This document shows, one piece after another, positions 1-8,224 of a stretch of DNA of 64,000 nucleotides. The DNA is taken from the NCBI RefSeq assembly GCF_017352215.1, contig NZ_CP071444.1, positions 124,001 through 188,000 on the forward strand. Reading direction: 5' to 3'. Source of the stretch: Alkalibacter rhizosphaerae (GTDB lineage Bacteria; Bacillota; Clostridia; Eubacteriales; Alkalibacteraceae). The stretch's first letter is position 1. Each line of letters opens with the position of its first letter. Below the pieces are notes generated by a model. That model saw only the letters and a program-made list of their open reading frames with translations, did no database searches and had not been told where the DNA came from. The position numbers and the translations under genes were made by a program.

Positions 1-2
1 TG

Positions 3-320
3 AATACAGACGAGGGCTCCCGATATTTGGGGGAAGTGGCCCTGGTGCCCCATGATTCTCCCATATCCAATACAGGCATGATCTTCAAGAATACCCTTTT
101 TGACGAAAATGCTTCCTGCCATTTTGCCTTGGGCAAGGCCTACCCCACTTCTTTGAAGGATGGAGGCAAATTGTCCGAAGAGGAACTGAAAGACCGGGGT
201 GTCAACGACAGTCTGGTCCATGTGGATTTTATGGTGGGCGGTCCGGATCTCGAAATCGTTGGAGTGGATGAAAAAGGAGAAGAAACACAACTGTTTATGA
301 ATGGAAACTGGTCCATCTGA
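3..320 (+). CDS. M29-family aminopeptidase, C-terminal end (partial)
   Basis: Only the last ~105 codons lie in the window; the frame is open from base 3 to the TGA at 318-320. The residues run YLGEVALV, SPIS, LFDENASCHFALG, and end near GPDLEIVG. This is the usual C-terminal half of M29 (AmpS/PepS type) metallo-aminopeptidases, cytoplasmic enzymes that release N-terminal residues from peptides with a two-metal centre. The Glu, His and Asp residues in these blocks belong to the family's metal-binding region. The gene is followed directly by a long palindrome that could end transcription. The N-terminal half cannot be judged, so the exact subfamily is open. Confidence 0.85.
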   Translation, partial: NTDEGSRYLGEVALVPHDSPISNTGMIFKNTLFDENASCHFALGKAYPTSLKDGGKLSEEELKDRGVNDSLVHVDFMVGGPDLEIVGVDEKGEETQLFMNGNWSI

Positions 321-330
321 TTTTTAAATG

Positions 331-378
331 TAAATGGGGACGGTGACTTTTTTGCAAAAAAGTCACCGTCCCCATTTA
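331..378. repeat. 48-bp perfect palindrome, REP-like or bidirectional terminator
   Basis: Bases 331-354 are the exact reverse complement of 355-378, with no loop. Each arm has a GC-rich block (GGGGACGGTGAC) followed by six T and a G, so T runs lie at the centre rather than after the stem. The element sits between two convergent genes and could stop transcription in both directions. The GGGGACGGT core resembles short palindromes seen repeatedly in clostridial genomes and linked to REP-associated (Y1) transposases; that link is from memory of such elements and is an inference here. No second copy was noticed in the window. Confidence 0.8.
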
Positions 379-394
379 AAAGGGTGCTTTTATT

Positions 395-1150
395 CTATTC
401 TTTGTTCTTATAAGAATCGATGATCTGACGAATCTTTTCGTTGGGATGATCTTCATAAAGTCCTCCATGATAACAGATGATTCTGGCGATGTCATATTCC
501 AGAAGCTTCTCCAAGGAGGTCATGGCCTGATCCATGTTTGGGGTATAAACGGGATTGGGGCCGATGAGTTTGCCGTCCAAAAAATTGAAAGTGTCACCGG
601 CTATGAGGGTCCTGCTGTTGTAGTGGTACAGGCAAATATTGCCGGGTGTATGTCCTGGAGTATGAATGACCCGAACACCGCCGCCAATGGGCAGCAGGTC
701 TCCGTCTTTGAGCATGCGGATCACCTTGATGTCGGAACCGTCTTCATATTCCGATTGCTTCTCCCCTTCCATCTTCCTGCGCAACAGTTTGAAAAGAGAA
801 GGCATTTTCTTTTTTGCACCTTTGATCAGTTCCTGATCTCCGACGATATAGCTTTTTTCCGCTTCATGGAAATAGACTTCAATAGTTTTATCAAAGGATT
901 CCAGAATGCCATGAAGACCGCCGATGTGGTCGAAATCCTGGTGTGTCAGGATGATCGTCTCCAATTCGTCAAAAGACAGATCGTCTTGTTGAAAAAGGTC
1001 CATGATCTTTCCCAGGTATTCGGGACCTTCCAGTCCAGTATCCACCAAAACAAGAAAATTCTTGTCCTTGATGACACTAGGATGAAGAAAGGATGGATGG
1101 GGCATCTCCACCGGCAGTTGCAGCATGTATAGTTGATCGGTTATTTTCAA
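395..1150 (-). CDS. MBL-fold metallo-hydrolase
   Basis: A 251-residue metallo-beta-lactamase-fold protein. The metal motif reads THQDFDHIGG, a variant of HxHxDH in which the second His is Asp. Further family ligands are visible in IHTPGHTPG, in the GDTF stretch and in CYHGG near the end. Such proteins hydrolyse esters, thioesters or lactones in the cytoplasm; the substrate cannot be told. A TTG start at 1150 is preferred because it has an AAAGGAG ribosome site 8 bases upstream and matches the usual N-terminus (KITDQLYML). A longer frame reaches 1246 but would run through the likely -10 box. It converges with the aminopeptidase gene. Confidence 0.85.
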   Translation of the reverse strand: MKITDQLYMLQLPVEMPHPSFLHPSVIKDKNFLVLVDTGLEGPEYLGKIMDLFQQDDLSFDELETIILTHQDFDHIGGLHGILESFDKTIEVYFHEAEKSYIVGDQELIKGAKKKMPSLFKLLRRKMEGEKQSEYEDGSDIKVIRMLKDGDLLPIGGGVRVIHTPGHTPGNICLYHYNSRTLIAGDTFNFLDGKLIGPNPVYTPNMDQAMTSLEKLLEYDIARIICYHGGLYEDHPNEKIRQIIDSYKNKE

Positions 1151-1217
1151 GACTTCCACTCCTTTTGGTTTCGGAAATTTTATACAACGTTCCTTTTTTT
1201 CAAAACCACTCATCAAT

Positions 1218-1226
1218 ATCATACCA
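1218..1226 (-). promoter_or_regulatory. Extended -10 promoter for the MBL-fold gene
   Basis: On the minus strand the sequence reads TGG-TATGAT, an extended -10 element about 68 bases upstream of the TTG start. No good -35 box is seen, as is common with extended -10 promoters. A nearly identical block precedes malQ. Confidence 0.45.
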
Positions 1227-1378
1227 CAAAAAAGAGTATTTTTCATTCTTCAAAATACTTTGGAAACGAATGTTGGCATGAAATTCAACCGATTGGTCGC
1301 ATCAAACAGGCCTTTTGGGGTATATATAGTTTAATAAGGAAAAATATGGACAAATTCGATACGAGGAGTGAGGATGAT

Positions 1379-2278
1379 ATGAAAATTGGAATCATAGGTT
1401 TGGGAAAAATGGGCTATCCCTTGGCTCTCCAATTAAAAGACCGGGGACACACGCCTGTTGCCTTCAACCGGAGCCCCGAAAAAGTGGACAATATCAAAAA
1501 CGAGGGCGTGGAAGGTGCCTATACACTGGAAAACCTGCTCTCCAAACTGGATATCCCAAGGATCGTCTTCATGATGATCCCGGCCGGTGAAGCCGTGGAC
1601 TCCATGATCGCTTCCCTGTCTCCTCTGCTTTCGCAAGGAGATATCCTCATCGACGGCGGCAACAGCCACTACAAGGATACAAAGAAACGATATGCCATAA
1701 TGAAAGATCAAGGGATCCATTACATGGATGTAGGAACCAGCGGTGGTGTGGACGGTGCAAGAAACGGCGCCTGCATGATGGTAGGCGGCGACAGAGAGGC
1801 CGTCGCTCAGGTGGAGAAGGCGCTGCAAGACTTATGCGTCGAAAACGGTTATGCCCACGTGGGACCAAGCGGATCCGGTCATTACGTCAAAATGATCCAC
1901 AACGGCATCGAATACGGCATGATGCAAGCCATTGGAGAAGGTTTTGAGATCTTGTCGGAAAGCGAATACGACATCGATCATCAACAAGTTGCTAAACTGT
2001 GGCAGCACGGTTCCGTCATTCGAAGCTGGTTGATGGAATTGACCGAAAATGTCTTTATCCAGCATGATGATCAGTTAAAAGACATCGTGGGTGTGGTAAA
2101 CGCCAGCGGCGAAGGGCTATGGACCGTAGAAGAAGCCCTGGAGCGAAAAGTGCCGGCTCCGGCCATCACCGCTTCCCTCTTTGCCCGTTATCGCAGCCAG
2201 CAGGCAGACACGTTCAGCGGCAAGCTTCTAGCCGGTCTGCGCTTTCAATTTGGCGGCCACAAAATGGAAACGAAATAG
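1379..2278 (+). CDS. gnd: 6-phosphogluconate dehydrogenase, decarboxylating (short form)
   Basis: A 299-residue enzyme that converts 6-phosphogluconate to ribulose 5-phosphate and CO2 while reducing NAD(P). The N-terminal Rossmann motif is GLGKMG, followed by DGGNSHYKD, the substrate block VGTSGGVDGARNGACMMVGG and the catalytic HYVKMIHNGIEYG. About 300 residues marks the short, often NAD-linked, class rather than the 470-residue one. The ATG at 1379 has GAGGAG 10 bases upstream; an in-frame ATG at 1346 would add 11 residues not typical of the family. It lies 17 bases ahead of zwf, so the two form an oxidative pentose-phosphate operon. Confidence 0.93.
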   Translation: MKIGIIGLGKMGYPLALQLKDRGHTPVAFNRSPEKVDNIKNEGVEGAYTLENLLSKLDIPRIVFMMIPAGEAVDSMIASLSPLLSQGDILIDGGNSHYKDTKKRYAIMKDQGIHYMDVGTSGGVDGARNGACMMVGGDREAVAQVEKALQDLCVENGYAHVGPSGSGHYVKMIHNGIEYGMMQAIGEGFEILSESEYDIDHQQVAKLWQHGSVIRSWLMELTENVFIQHDDQLKDIVGVVNASGEGLWTVEEALERKVPAPAITASLFARYRSQQADTFSGKLLAGLRFQFGGHKMETK

Positions 2279-2295
2279 ACATTGGAGAGATGGAT

Positions 2296-3792
2296 ATGAA
2301 TGAATTGTCCTGTACCATGATCATATTTGGTGCCACTGGAGATCTGACCCGGCGAAAGCTGATCCCCGCCCTCCACCAGCTGCAATACGGTGGACATTTA
2401 CCGGAAGATTTCCAAGTGGTGGCCATCGGTCGAAGGGAGATCACCCAGGAGGAATATCGAGAAGACCTGTTCCACGCCATGGTCGCATATACCAGGATCC
2501 TCATCGACGAAGACAGTTGGGAAACCCTGGCCCGGCGCATCACCTACTACAAGATGGATCTGACCAAAACAGAAGAATACCGGGGATTGCAGACCTTTTT
2601 AAAAGAACGACAGCATGGAGAAAACTTTTCCTGCAATCAACTTTTTTACCTCGCCATGGCACCGGAATTTTTTACAGTCATCGTGGACGGCTTGAAAGAC
2701 ACCGGGATCCTGGAAGAAACGGGAAATTGGAACCGGTTGGTTTTGGAGAAACCCTTTGGAAAGGATCTGGCCAGCGCCAAAGTCCTCAACGAAAATATCC
2801 AAAGAGCTTTTCGGGAAGAGCAGATCTTCCGGATCGACCATTACTTGGGCAAAGAAATGATCCAAAACATCACCATGCTTCGCTTTCAAAACACCATCTT
2901 TGAACCCTTGTGGAACAGCCGCTACATCGACAACATTCAAATCAGCGTGTCTGAACTGGACGGAGTCGGTTCCAGGGCCCCCTACTACGACCAAACCGGC
3001 GCACTTCGGGACATGGTCCAGAACCATCTGCTCCAAACTCTGGCCATTACAGCCATGGACCCACCAAAGACCATGGAGGCCGACCAGATCCGGGATGCAA
3101 AAGTGAAGCTGTTGAGTGAACTGATCCTTTTCACGGAGGAAACCAGCAAGACCAACGTGGTGTTTGGACAATACGAAAGCTACAAAAATGAAATTGGCGT
3201 ACAAGAAAATTCCGTCACGGAAACGTTTGTTGCCCTCAAGCTTTTCATCGACAATGCCAGATGGAGGGGTGTCCCGTTTTATTTGACCACGGGCAAGAAG
3301 CTGCCGGAAAAATCCGCCCAAGTGACCGTAGAATTCAAGGCGCCCAACCAGTGTGTCCAACCAGAAGGAGAACCTTGCCAGGTCTTTGACATGCAGCCGG
3401 GATCCCAGGTGAACATCCTGGAAATCAAGATCCAGCCTAAAGAAGGCATCAGCCTGCGCCTCAACACCAAGAAACCATCCGTGATCAGCGAAACGGTGGT
3501 TGCGGAAATGGAGTATTGCCAAAGTTGTCAAAACAACTTCAATACACCGGATGCTTACGAGAAGCTGTTGCTGGATGTCATCCATGGGGATTCCACCCGA
3601 TTCACCCGTTGGGATGAACTGGCTTTGACCTGGTACTTCATCGACAGCATCCATCTGGATCAGGTCCCTCTTTGCGAATATGAGGACCTGGGCCGGGGAC
3701 CATGGGAAGCCCATGAACTCCTGGAACGGGACCAACGCAAGTGGTGGCATGTAGAAACTCATAAAAAGGAGGCACCCAATGAAGATCCATGA
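2296..3792 (+). CDS. zwf: Glucose-6-phosphate 1-dehydrogenase
   Basis: A 498-residue cytoplasmic enzyme that oxidises glucose 6-phosphate to 6-phosphogluconolactone with NADP or NAD. The coenzyme motif is IFGATGDLTRRK, and the substrate signature is RIDHYLGKEMIQN with the catalytic His. Length is normal. The ATG at 2296 has GGAGAG six bases upstream; the ATG at 2290 is too close to it. The end overlaps the next gene by 14 bases, which suggests translational coupling. No gene for 6-phosphogluconolactonase is seen beside it; the cyclase-family protein downstream is not a known replacement. Confidence 0.95.
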   Translation: MNELSCTMIIFGATGDLTRRKLIPALHQLQYGGHLPEDFQVVAIGRREITQEEYREDLFHAMVAYTRILIDEDSWETLARRITYYKMDLTKTEEYRGLQTFLKERQHGENFSCNQLFYLAMAPEFFTVIVDGLKDTGILEETGNWNRLVLEKPFGKDLASAKVLNENIQRAFREEQIFRIDHYLGKEMIQNITMLRFQNTIFEPLWNSRYIDNIQISVSELDGVGSRAPYYDQTGALRDMVQNHLLQTLAITAMDPPKTMEADQIRDAKVKLLSELILFTEETSKTNVVFGQYESYKNEIGVQENSVTETFVALKLFIDNARWRGVPFYLTTGKKLPEKSAQVTVEFKAPNQCVQPEGEPCQVFDMQPGSQVNILEIKIQPKEGISLRLNTKKPSVISETVVAEMEYCQSCQNNFNTPDAYEKLLLDVIHGDSTRFTRWDELALTWYFIDSIHLDQVPLCEYEDLGRGPWEAHELLERDQRKWWHVETHKKEAPNEDP

Positions 3793-4399
3793 CATCACCA
3801 TGACCATTGAAGAAACCATGCAGGTCTATAAAAACAAGGAAGAAAAGAAGCCATCCATTACCGTCACCAGGGATTTCGCGTCATCCAACGCCATGGAGAG
3901 CCATATTTCCATGGACATGCACACCGGGACCCATCTGGACATGCCACTGCATTTCGTGCAAGGAGGTCCTCCCCTGGAGACCTTGGACCTGGATCGTCTG
4001 GTCACCAGGTGTCGGGTACTTGATCTAACCCATGTGAGGGATGGCATCACCAAAGCGGATCTTCAACAAAAGGACTTGTCCGGTGTTTCTTTTGTGCTCT
4101 TAAAAACAAAAAATTCCTTGGAAGACGACTTTCGCTTTGATTTTATTTTTTTGAAGGCAGACGGCGCCGCTTATTTGAAAGAGCTTGGACTGGATGGTGT
4201 GGGCATCGATGCTTTGGGGATCGAAAGGGATCAACCGGACTACGGGACCCACAAGACCTTGCTGGAAAACGGCATCCTCATTCTGGAAGGTCTCCGTTTG
4301 GCGCAAGTGAAAGAAGGGATCTACCAGATGATCGCCCTTCCCTTAAAGATCAAGGGAGTGGAAGCATCACCCGCCCGGGTGATCTTGCTGGAAGAATAG
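3779..4399 (+). CDS. Cyclase-family protein (kynurenine formamidase-like metal hydrolase)
   Basis: A 206-residue protein of the cyclase family, which includes kynurenine formamidases and other metal-dependent amide or lactone hydrolases. The metal motif HTGTHLDMPLHF is clear near residue 45, and the later block with GVGIDALGIERD is also typical. Strong ribosome site AAAAGGAGG precedes the ATG inside the end of zwf. No tryptophan-degradation genes are nearby, so formamidase activity is not supported by context. Its position behind zwf and gnd could hint at hydrolysis of a sugar lactone, but this is inference only. Confidence 0.8.
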   Translation: MKIHDITMTIEETMQVYKNKEEKKPSITVTRDFASSNAMESHISMDMHTGTHLDMPLHFVQGGPPLETLDLDRLVTRCRVLDLTHVRDGITKADLQQKDLSGVSFVLLKTKNSLEDDFRFDFIFLKADGAAYLKELGLDGVGIDALGIERDQPDYGTHKTLLENGILILEGLRLAQVKEGIYQMIALPLKIKGVEASPARVILLEE

Positions 4400-4433
4400 C
4401 AACTTGGATAACTTAAAAAGAGGAGGAAAAACA

Positions 4434-4715
4434 ATGGCAAACATTCAACATGTAGAAGGACAGGACAAGGGAAAGGTCTTGATCTATACCTTAAGCACCT
4501 GTTCCTGGTGCAAGAAAACAAAACGATTATTGAAAGATCTGAAAGTGGCCTATGATTATATCGACGTGGATCTGGAAGATATGGAAGAGCAGGATCGGCT
4601 GGAACTTATCATCATGAAATTCAATCCCCGAGCCAGCTTCCCCACCATCGTCATCAACGATACAGAATCCATCAACGGATACAAGCCGAGAGAGATCAAG
4701 GAGCGATTCAAATGA
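4434..4715 (+). CDS. Glutaredoxin-family thiol-disulfide protein
   Basis: A 93-residue thioredoxin-fold protein with the active site C23-S-W-C26 and the cis-proline block SFPTIVI that places the substrate. It probably carries electrons to protein disulfides in the cytoplasm. The ATG at 4434 follows AGAGGAGG; a frame opening at 4404 lacks a ribosome site. The stop codon overlaps the start of the next gene (ATGA), a ferredoxin-thioredoxin-reductase-like protein, which makes that protein the likely source of its electrons. It could equally be called NrdH-like; no ribonucleotide reductase gene is nearby. Confidence 0.88.
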   Translation: MANIQHVEGQDKGKVLIYTLSTCSWCKKTKRLLKDLKVAYDYIDVDLEDMEEQDRLELIIMKFNPRASFPTIVINDTESINGYKPREIKERFK

Positions 4716-5209
4716 TCGATCAAGAAAGAATCAATGAATATTTAAAAACCCTGCAAGCAGATGCGGAAAACGGAGGATACCTTCTAAATCCCGACCGGGA
4801 ATTCCTGGAGGATCTGGCACAGGGACTCTTGGAAAATACGGATCGATACGGTTATCAGGCCTGTCCCTGCCGTTTGGCCAACGGGAACATGGAAAAGGAC
4901 CTGGACATCATCTGTCCCTGCGACTACCGGGATGAGGATCTTAACGACTATGGCGCCTGCTATTGCGCCCTGTACGTCAATGAATCCATTGCCAATGGCG
5001 AGCAGGAACCGGAAGCCATACCCGACCGAAGAAAGGAAGTCTTGGCTAAAAAATCCGATCCAATCAAAAAGGGAGCCGCTGTTTCCAAAACGGCCTTCCC
5101 TGTATGGCGCTGCAAGGTATGCGGTTATTTGTGTGCCCGAAAGAATCCTCCGGAGCGTTGCCCCATTTGCAAGGCACAAAAGGAACGATTCGAAGAATTT
5201 GTCTTTTAG
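4712..5209 (+). CDS. Ferredoxin-thioredoxin reductase catalytic domain fused to a rubredoxin-like domain
   Basis: A 165-residue two-domain redox protein. Residues 51-85 hold the catalytic FTR pattern CPC-x14-CPC-x12-CYC, which in the family binds a 4Fe-4S cluster and an active disulfide. Residues 132-155 hold two Cys pairs (C134-x2-C137 and C150-x2-C153) in a rubredoxin or rubrerythrin-type iron knuckle. The family reduces thioredoxin-like partners with electrons from ferredoxin; the rubredoxin-like tail suggests that electrons arrive through it here. The partner is probably the glutaredoxin-like protein encoded just upstream with a four-base overlap. Its stop overlaps the convergent HAD gene by three bases. 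Confidence 0.88.
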   Translation: MIDQERINEYLKTLQADAENGGYLLNPDREFLEDLAQGLLENTDRYGYQACPCRLANGNMEKDLDIICPCDYRDEDLNDYGACYCALYVNESIANGEQEPEAIPDRRKEVLAKKSDPIKKGAAVSKTAFPVWRCKVCGYLCARKNPPERCPICKAQKERFEEFVF

Positions 5210-6072
5210 TCCATATCCAAATCGTTTAATATAAATTTTTCAATAGCGTAAGCAACACCGTGGGAATCGTTGGTTTTTGTAACGTAATCCGCGGTGTTTT
5301 TTACATGGTCGGAAGCATTGCCCATGGCCACTCCGAAACCGGCATGACGGAGCATCTCCAAATCGTTATAGCTGTCGCCGAAGGCGATGATCTCTTCCCT
5401 ATTGATGCCGTAATGCTCCTGCAATACGATCAGCCCGTGGGATTTGGTAACATGGACGGGCAATACGTCAAAGTTTTTCAACCCGGAATAGGATATTTTT
5501 GCACAGTCTCCCCAATGCTCTTCGATCCAGCGGGAAGTCTCTTCCATGCCGTGGGCCTCCGGATCGTTGTTCAAGGTGGTCACCTTGTAGGCTTTGTGTT
5601 TTTTATCCAAGATATCAGAAACGATCTCTTCATGGGTCTTGGTTACACGGACTCCCTTTTCATAGATCCCTGCGGCGATGGCTCTTAAGCCCATGCGCTG
5701 AAGAAATCCCAAATAATTCATGGAACGGTTGGAGACGCTAGCATAATCAAAATTGATGGTATAAGTAAGTCCATGGCGATGAATTTCCTCCAAAATTTTG
5801 ACCAGGCAATCCGGTTGAAAATAATCTTCGAAAAGAACTTCCCCCGTTACAGGATCTTTGATCAAAGCCCCGTCGTTGGATACAATGGGCTCTACAATTC
5901 CAAGTTTCTTTACGATGTGAAGCATGTTGTTGAAATTGCGACCGGAGGCCAGTGTGACCCGGATCCCAGCTGCTCGCGCCCGATCCAATACATTTCTGCT
6001 TTGTCGGGAGACGTTGTGGTTGGATTTCAATACCGTACCATCCATGTCCATTACGATGAGTTTGTATTTCAT
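5206..6072 (-). CDS. Cof-type HAD-superfamily phosphatase
   Basis: A 288-residue hydrolase of the Cof/YidA group. Motif I is MDMDGTVL with the nucleophilic Asp, a Lys lies in the middle, and motif IV is AFGDSYNDLEML. The cap between them is of the C2 type. Such enzymes remove phosphate from sugar phosphates or nucleotides in the cytoplasm; substrate is unknown. It lies 17 bases downstream of the DJ-1-like gene and is probably co-transcribed with it. It converges tightly with the FTR gene, leaving no room for a terminator between them. Confidence 0.88.
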   Translation of the reverse strand: MKYKLIVMDMDGTVLKSNHNVSRQSRNVLDRARAAGIRVTLASGRNFNNMLHIVKKLGIVEPIVSNDGALIKDPVTGEVLFEDYFQPDCLVKILEEIHRHGLTYTINFDYASVSNRSMNYLGFLQRMGLRAIAAGIYEKGVRVTKTHEEIVSDILDKKHKAYKVTTLNNDPEAHGMEETSRWIEEHWGDCAKISYSGLKNFDVLPVHVTKSHGLIVLQEHYGINREEIIAFGDSYNDLEMLRHAGFGVAMGNASDHVKNTADYVTKTNDSHGVAYAIEKFILNDLDMD

Positions 6073-6089
6073 GCTGTCTCCATTTCTCC

Positions 6090-6635
6090 TTAGTCGGCGA
6101 TCAAACTTTTTCGCAACGATTCTGACGTTTCCAAGTCGATGAACAATTCCACCAGCTTCAACGCAAAGTCCACTGCTGCTCCAGCACCTTTTCCTGTAAC
6201 GAAATGAGAGGAAACGGCAACTTTTTCATCCACCAGGACCGCTCCTTCCAGGTATTGTTCAAACCCTGGATAACAAGTGGCAAACTGGCCCTTCAATAAT
6301 CCCAGTTCACCCAAGATCTTAGGTGCGGCACAGATGGCGGCGATCCATTTCCCCCGGGAATCATGGTCCATCAACAGTTGGATCAATCCGGAATGATTCC
6401 CCAGATTCAAAGTACCCGGCATTCCTCCAGGCAACACCAACAGGTCTGTATTCACAAAAGATCTTTCGGAAAAACGGTCATCTGCCACGACGGAAATGCC
6501 ATGGGCGCCTTCCACGATGTGATCTTCTTCCATACTGACGGTTTTTGTGTCAAATCCTGCGCGGCGCAACACATCCACGGTGGCCAACGCTTCGATCTCT
6601 TCAAATCCATTGGCTAAAAAAACTGCTACTCTCAA
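6090..6635 (-). CDS. DJ-1/PfpI-family protein
   Basis: A 181-residue protein of the DJ-1/ThiJ/YajL group. It starts AVFLANGFEEIEA, has the elbow AAICAAPKIL with the reactive Cys, and ends with TGKGAGAAVDFAL. Family members act on glyoxals or glycated products, or protect against oxidative stress. A methylglyoxal synthase gene lies elsewhere in this window, which makes a glyoxal-related role thinkable but not shown. A GGAGGA ribosome site precedes the ATG. It is the first gene of a two-gene operon with the HAD phosphatase. Confidence 0.88.
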   Translation of the reverse strand: MRVAVFLANGFEEIEALATVDVLRRAGFDTKTVSMEEDHIVEGAHGISVVADDRFSERSFVNTDLLVLPGGMPGTLNLGNHSGLIQLLMDHDSRGKWIAAICAAPKILGELGLLKGQFATCYPGFEQYLEGAVLVDEKVAVSSHFVTGKGAGAAVDFALKLVELFIDLETSESLRKSLIAD

Positions 6636-6682
6636 AGGATCCTCCTCCAGTCTTTTCTATCTGTTTCCATTCTATTACTTCC

Positions 6683-6711
6683 ATGAAATATTTTCAAGTT
6701 TGTGGTATGAT
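6683..6711 (+). promoter_or_regulatory. Promoter of malQ (extended -10)
   Basis: TATGAT at 6706-6711 is preceded by TGG, giving an extended -10. ATGAAA at 6683-6688 is a weak -35, 17 bases away. The malQ ATG lies 31 bases after the -10. No other promoter-like site is seen in this gap. Confidence 0.45.
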
Positions 6712-6741
6712 ATCCTATATCTCATTCTAAAGGAGACGATC

Positions 6742-8199
6742 ATGAGCACGAGTTTCGGCATCATACTCCATGTTTCATCCCTACCTTCCAAAGAACCCTT
6801 GGGTAATCTGGGAAGGGATGCATTAAAATACCTTGATTTTTTGCAGCGAGCAGGCGCCTCTTATTGGCAGATCCTGCCCATTCACCCCATCGACCACGTC
6901 TATTCCCCTTACGCCTCTTCTTCCGCATTTGCCGGTGAAATTCGCTACATCGATATCAACATGCTGGACGATGATGAATTAAAGGATCAATATCAAATTC
7001 TGATGGAAAAAGTATCCGGTTCTTCCCAGGCAAATTATGAGCTGGCTTATCAGTTGAAAATGCCCATTTTAAAAGAGTATTTTTTGCGCAGGCACAAGGA
7101 ATCAAGTCCTGTCCTGGAAACCTTTCAAAAGGATCATCCATGGGCATGGGATTACTGCCTGTATGAAGCATTGAAGATCCAATTTGGAGGCAAGCCCTGG
7201 CTTCTCTGGCCGGAAGGGATCCGCACAAGGGACCCCCATTCTTTGGACTTTTACGGAAAGTTGCTGTCAGAAGACATTCGCTTTTTTCTCTTCACCCAGT
7301 ACTTGTTCTTTTCCCAGTGGAAAAACTTGAAAAAGGAAGCCAAAAAACGAAACATCGAGATCGTCGGTGACATTCCCATGTACGTGCCCTTGGACAGTGT
7401 GGAAGTCTGGTGCAACCCTTCCCTGTTTTCTCTGGACCATACCTTTCATCCCCACCATGTATCCGGCGCACCACCGGATTATTTCACGCCGGAGGGTCAG
7501 AAATGGAATACACCCGTTTACGAGTGGTCCAACCACGCCAAAGACGGCTATTCCTGGTGGAAAAAACGGATCGCCCATGCTTTTCGCTGTTTTGACGTGG
7601 TCCGTCTGGATCATTTCCGGGGCTTCGAATCCTTTTGGGCCGTACCACCGGCAGATGAAGATGCCCGAAACGGCCACTGGAAACGGGGACCCGGCATGGA
7701 TTTTCTCCACCAGCTGAAAAAAACCTTCCATGATAAGAAATTCATCGTGGAAGACCTGGGAGATATCACACCGGAAGTGGAATGGCTAAAATCAGAATTT
7801 GGATATCCCGGCATGCGGGTCCTCCAATTTGCCTTCGACAACGACCCTTCCAATCCCCATTTGCCCGGGTCCGTCAATGACCATTATGTTTACTATACCG
7901 GCACACACGACAACCCTCCCCTGCCTTACTGGTACGCCACCTTGGACGATTGGGGACGGCAAACGGTAGATAAAATGATGGGCACCAAGGATGGGACGCC
8001 TGTCATCGACCAGTTGCTGGAAGCGGTTCTAAACAGCAATGCCGCTTTTGCCATGATCCAATTCCAGGATCTGCTGGAGCTGTCTCCCGCCAATCGGATG
8101 AACCGCCCCGGCACCATCAAAAACAACTGGGTATACAAGGCAGATCCGGATCCAGACTGGAAGCAGCTGGAAGACAATATTAAGAAACTTCGTCAATAA
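6742..8199 (+). CDS. malQ: 4-alpha-glucanotransferase (amylomaltase)
   Basis: A 485-residue GH77 enzyme that moves alpha-1,4-glucan segments between chains and releases glucose. Visible blocks are the N-terminal SSLPS, YSPYASSSAFAG, GDIPMYV, VVRLDHFRGF with the catalytic Asp, ED-LGDITPEV with the acid Glu, and GTHDN near the end. AAAGGAGA precedes the ATG at 6742; the frame is open further upstream but without support. It faces the glg operon and would handle the short dextrins left by GlgP and the debranching enzyme. A bidirectional terminator separates the two. Confidence 0.95.
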   Translation: MSTSFGIILHVSSLPSKEPLGNLGRDALKYLDFLQRAGASYWQILPIHPIDHVYSPYASSSAFAGEIRYIDINMLDDDELKDQYQILMEKVSGSSQANYELAYQLKMPILKEYFLRRHKESSPVLETFQKDHPWAWDYCLYEALKIQFGGKPWLLWPEGIRTRDPHSLDFYGKLLSEDIRFFLFTQYLFFSQWKNLKKEAKKRNIEIVGDIPMYVPLDSVEVWCNPSLFSLDHTFHPHHVSGAPPDYFTPEGQKWNTPVYEWSNHAKDGYSWWKKRIAHAFRCFDVVRLDHFRGFESFWAVPPADEDARNGHWKRGPGMDFLHQLKKTFHDKKFIVEDLGDITPEVEWLKSEFGYPGMRVLQFAFDNDPSNPHLPGSVNDHYVYYTGTHDNPPLPYWYATLDDWGRQTVDKMMGTKDGTPVIDQLLEAVLNSNAAFAMIQFQDLLELSPANRMNRPGTIKNNWVYKADPDPDWKQLEDNIKKLRQ

Positions 8200-8200
8200 A

Positions 8201-8224
8201 AGCCCCTTTTGAAGGGGCTCTTTC
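8201..8224. terminator. Bidirectional terminator between malQ and pulA
   Basis: An 8-bp stem (8201-8208 with 8212-8219, AGCCCCTT and its complement) has a three-base loop. A T-rich stretch follows on the plus strand, and on the minus strand the stem is followed by TTTATT. It can end both convergent transcripts. Confidence 0.85.

Noticed and set aside
2599-3819. Long open frame (406 codons) antisense to zwf
   Set aside because: It is the mirror of zwf codon usage; no ribosome site and no recognisable domain.
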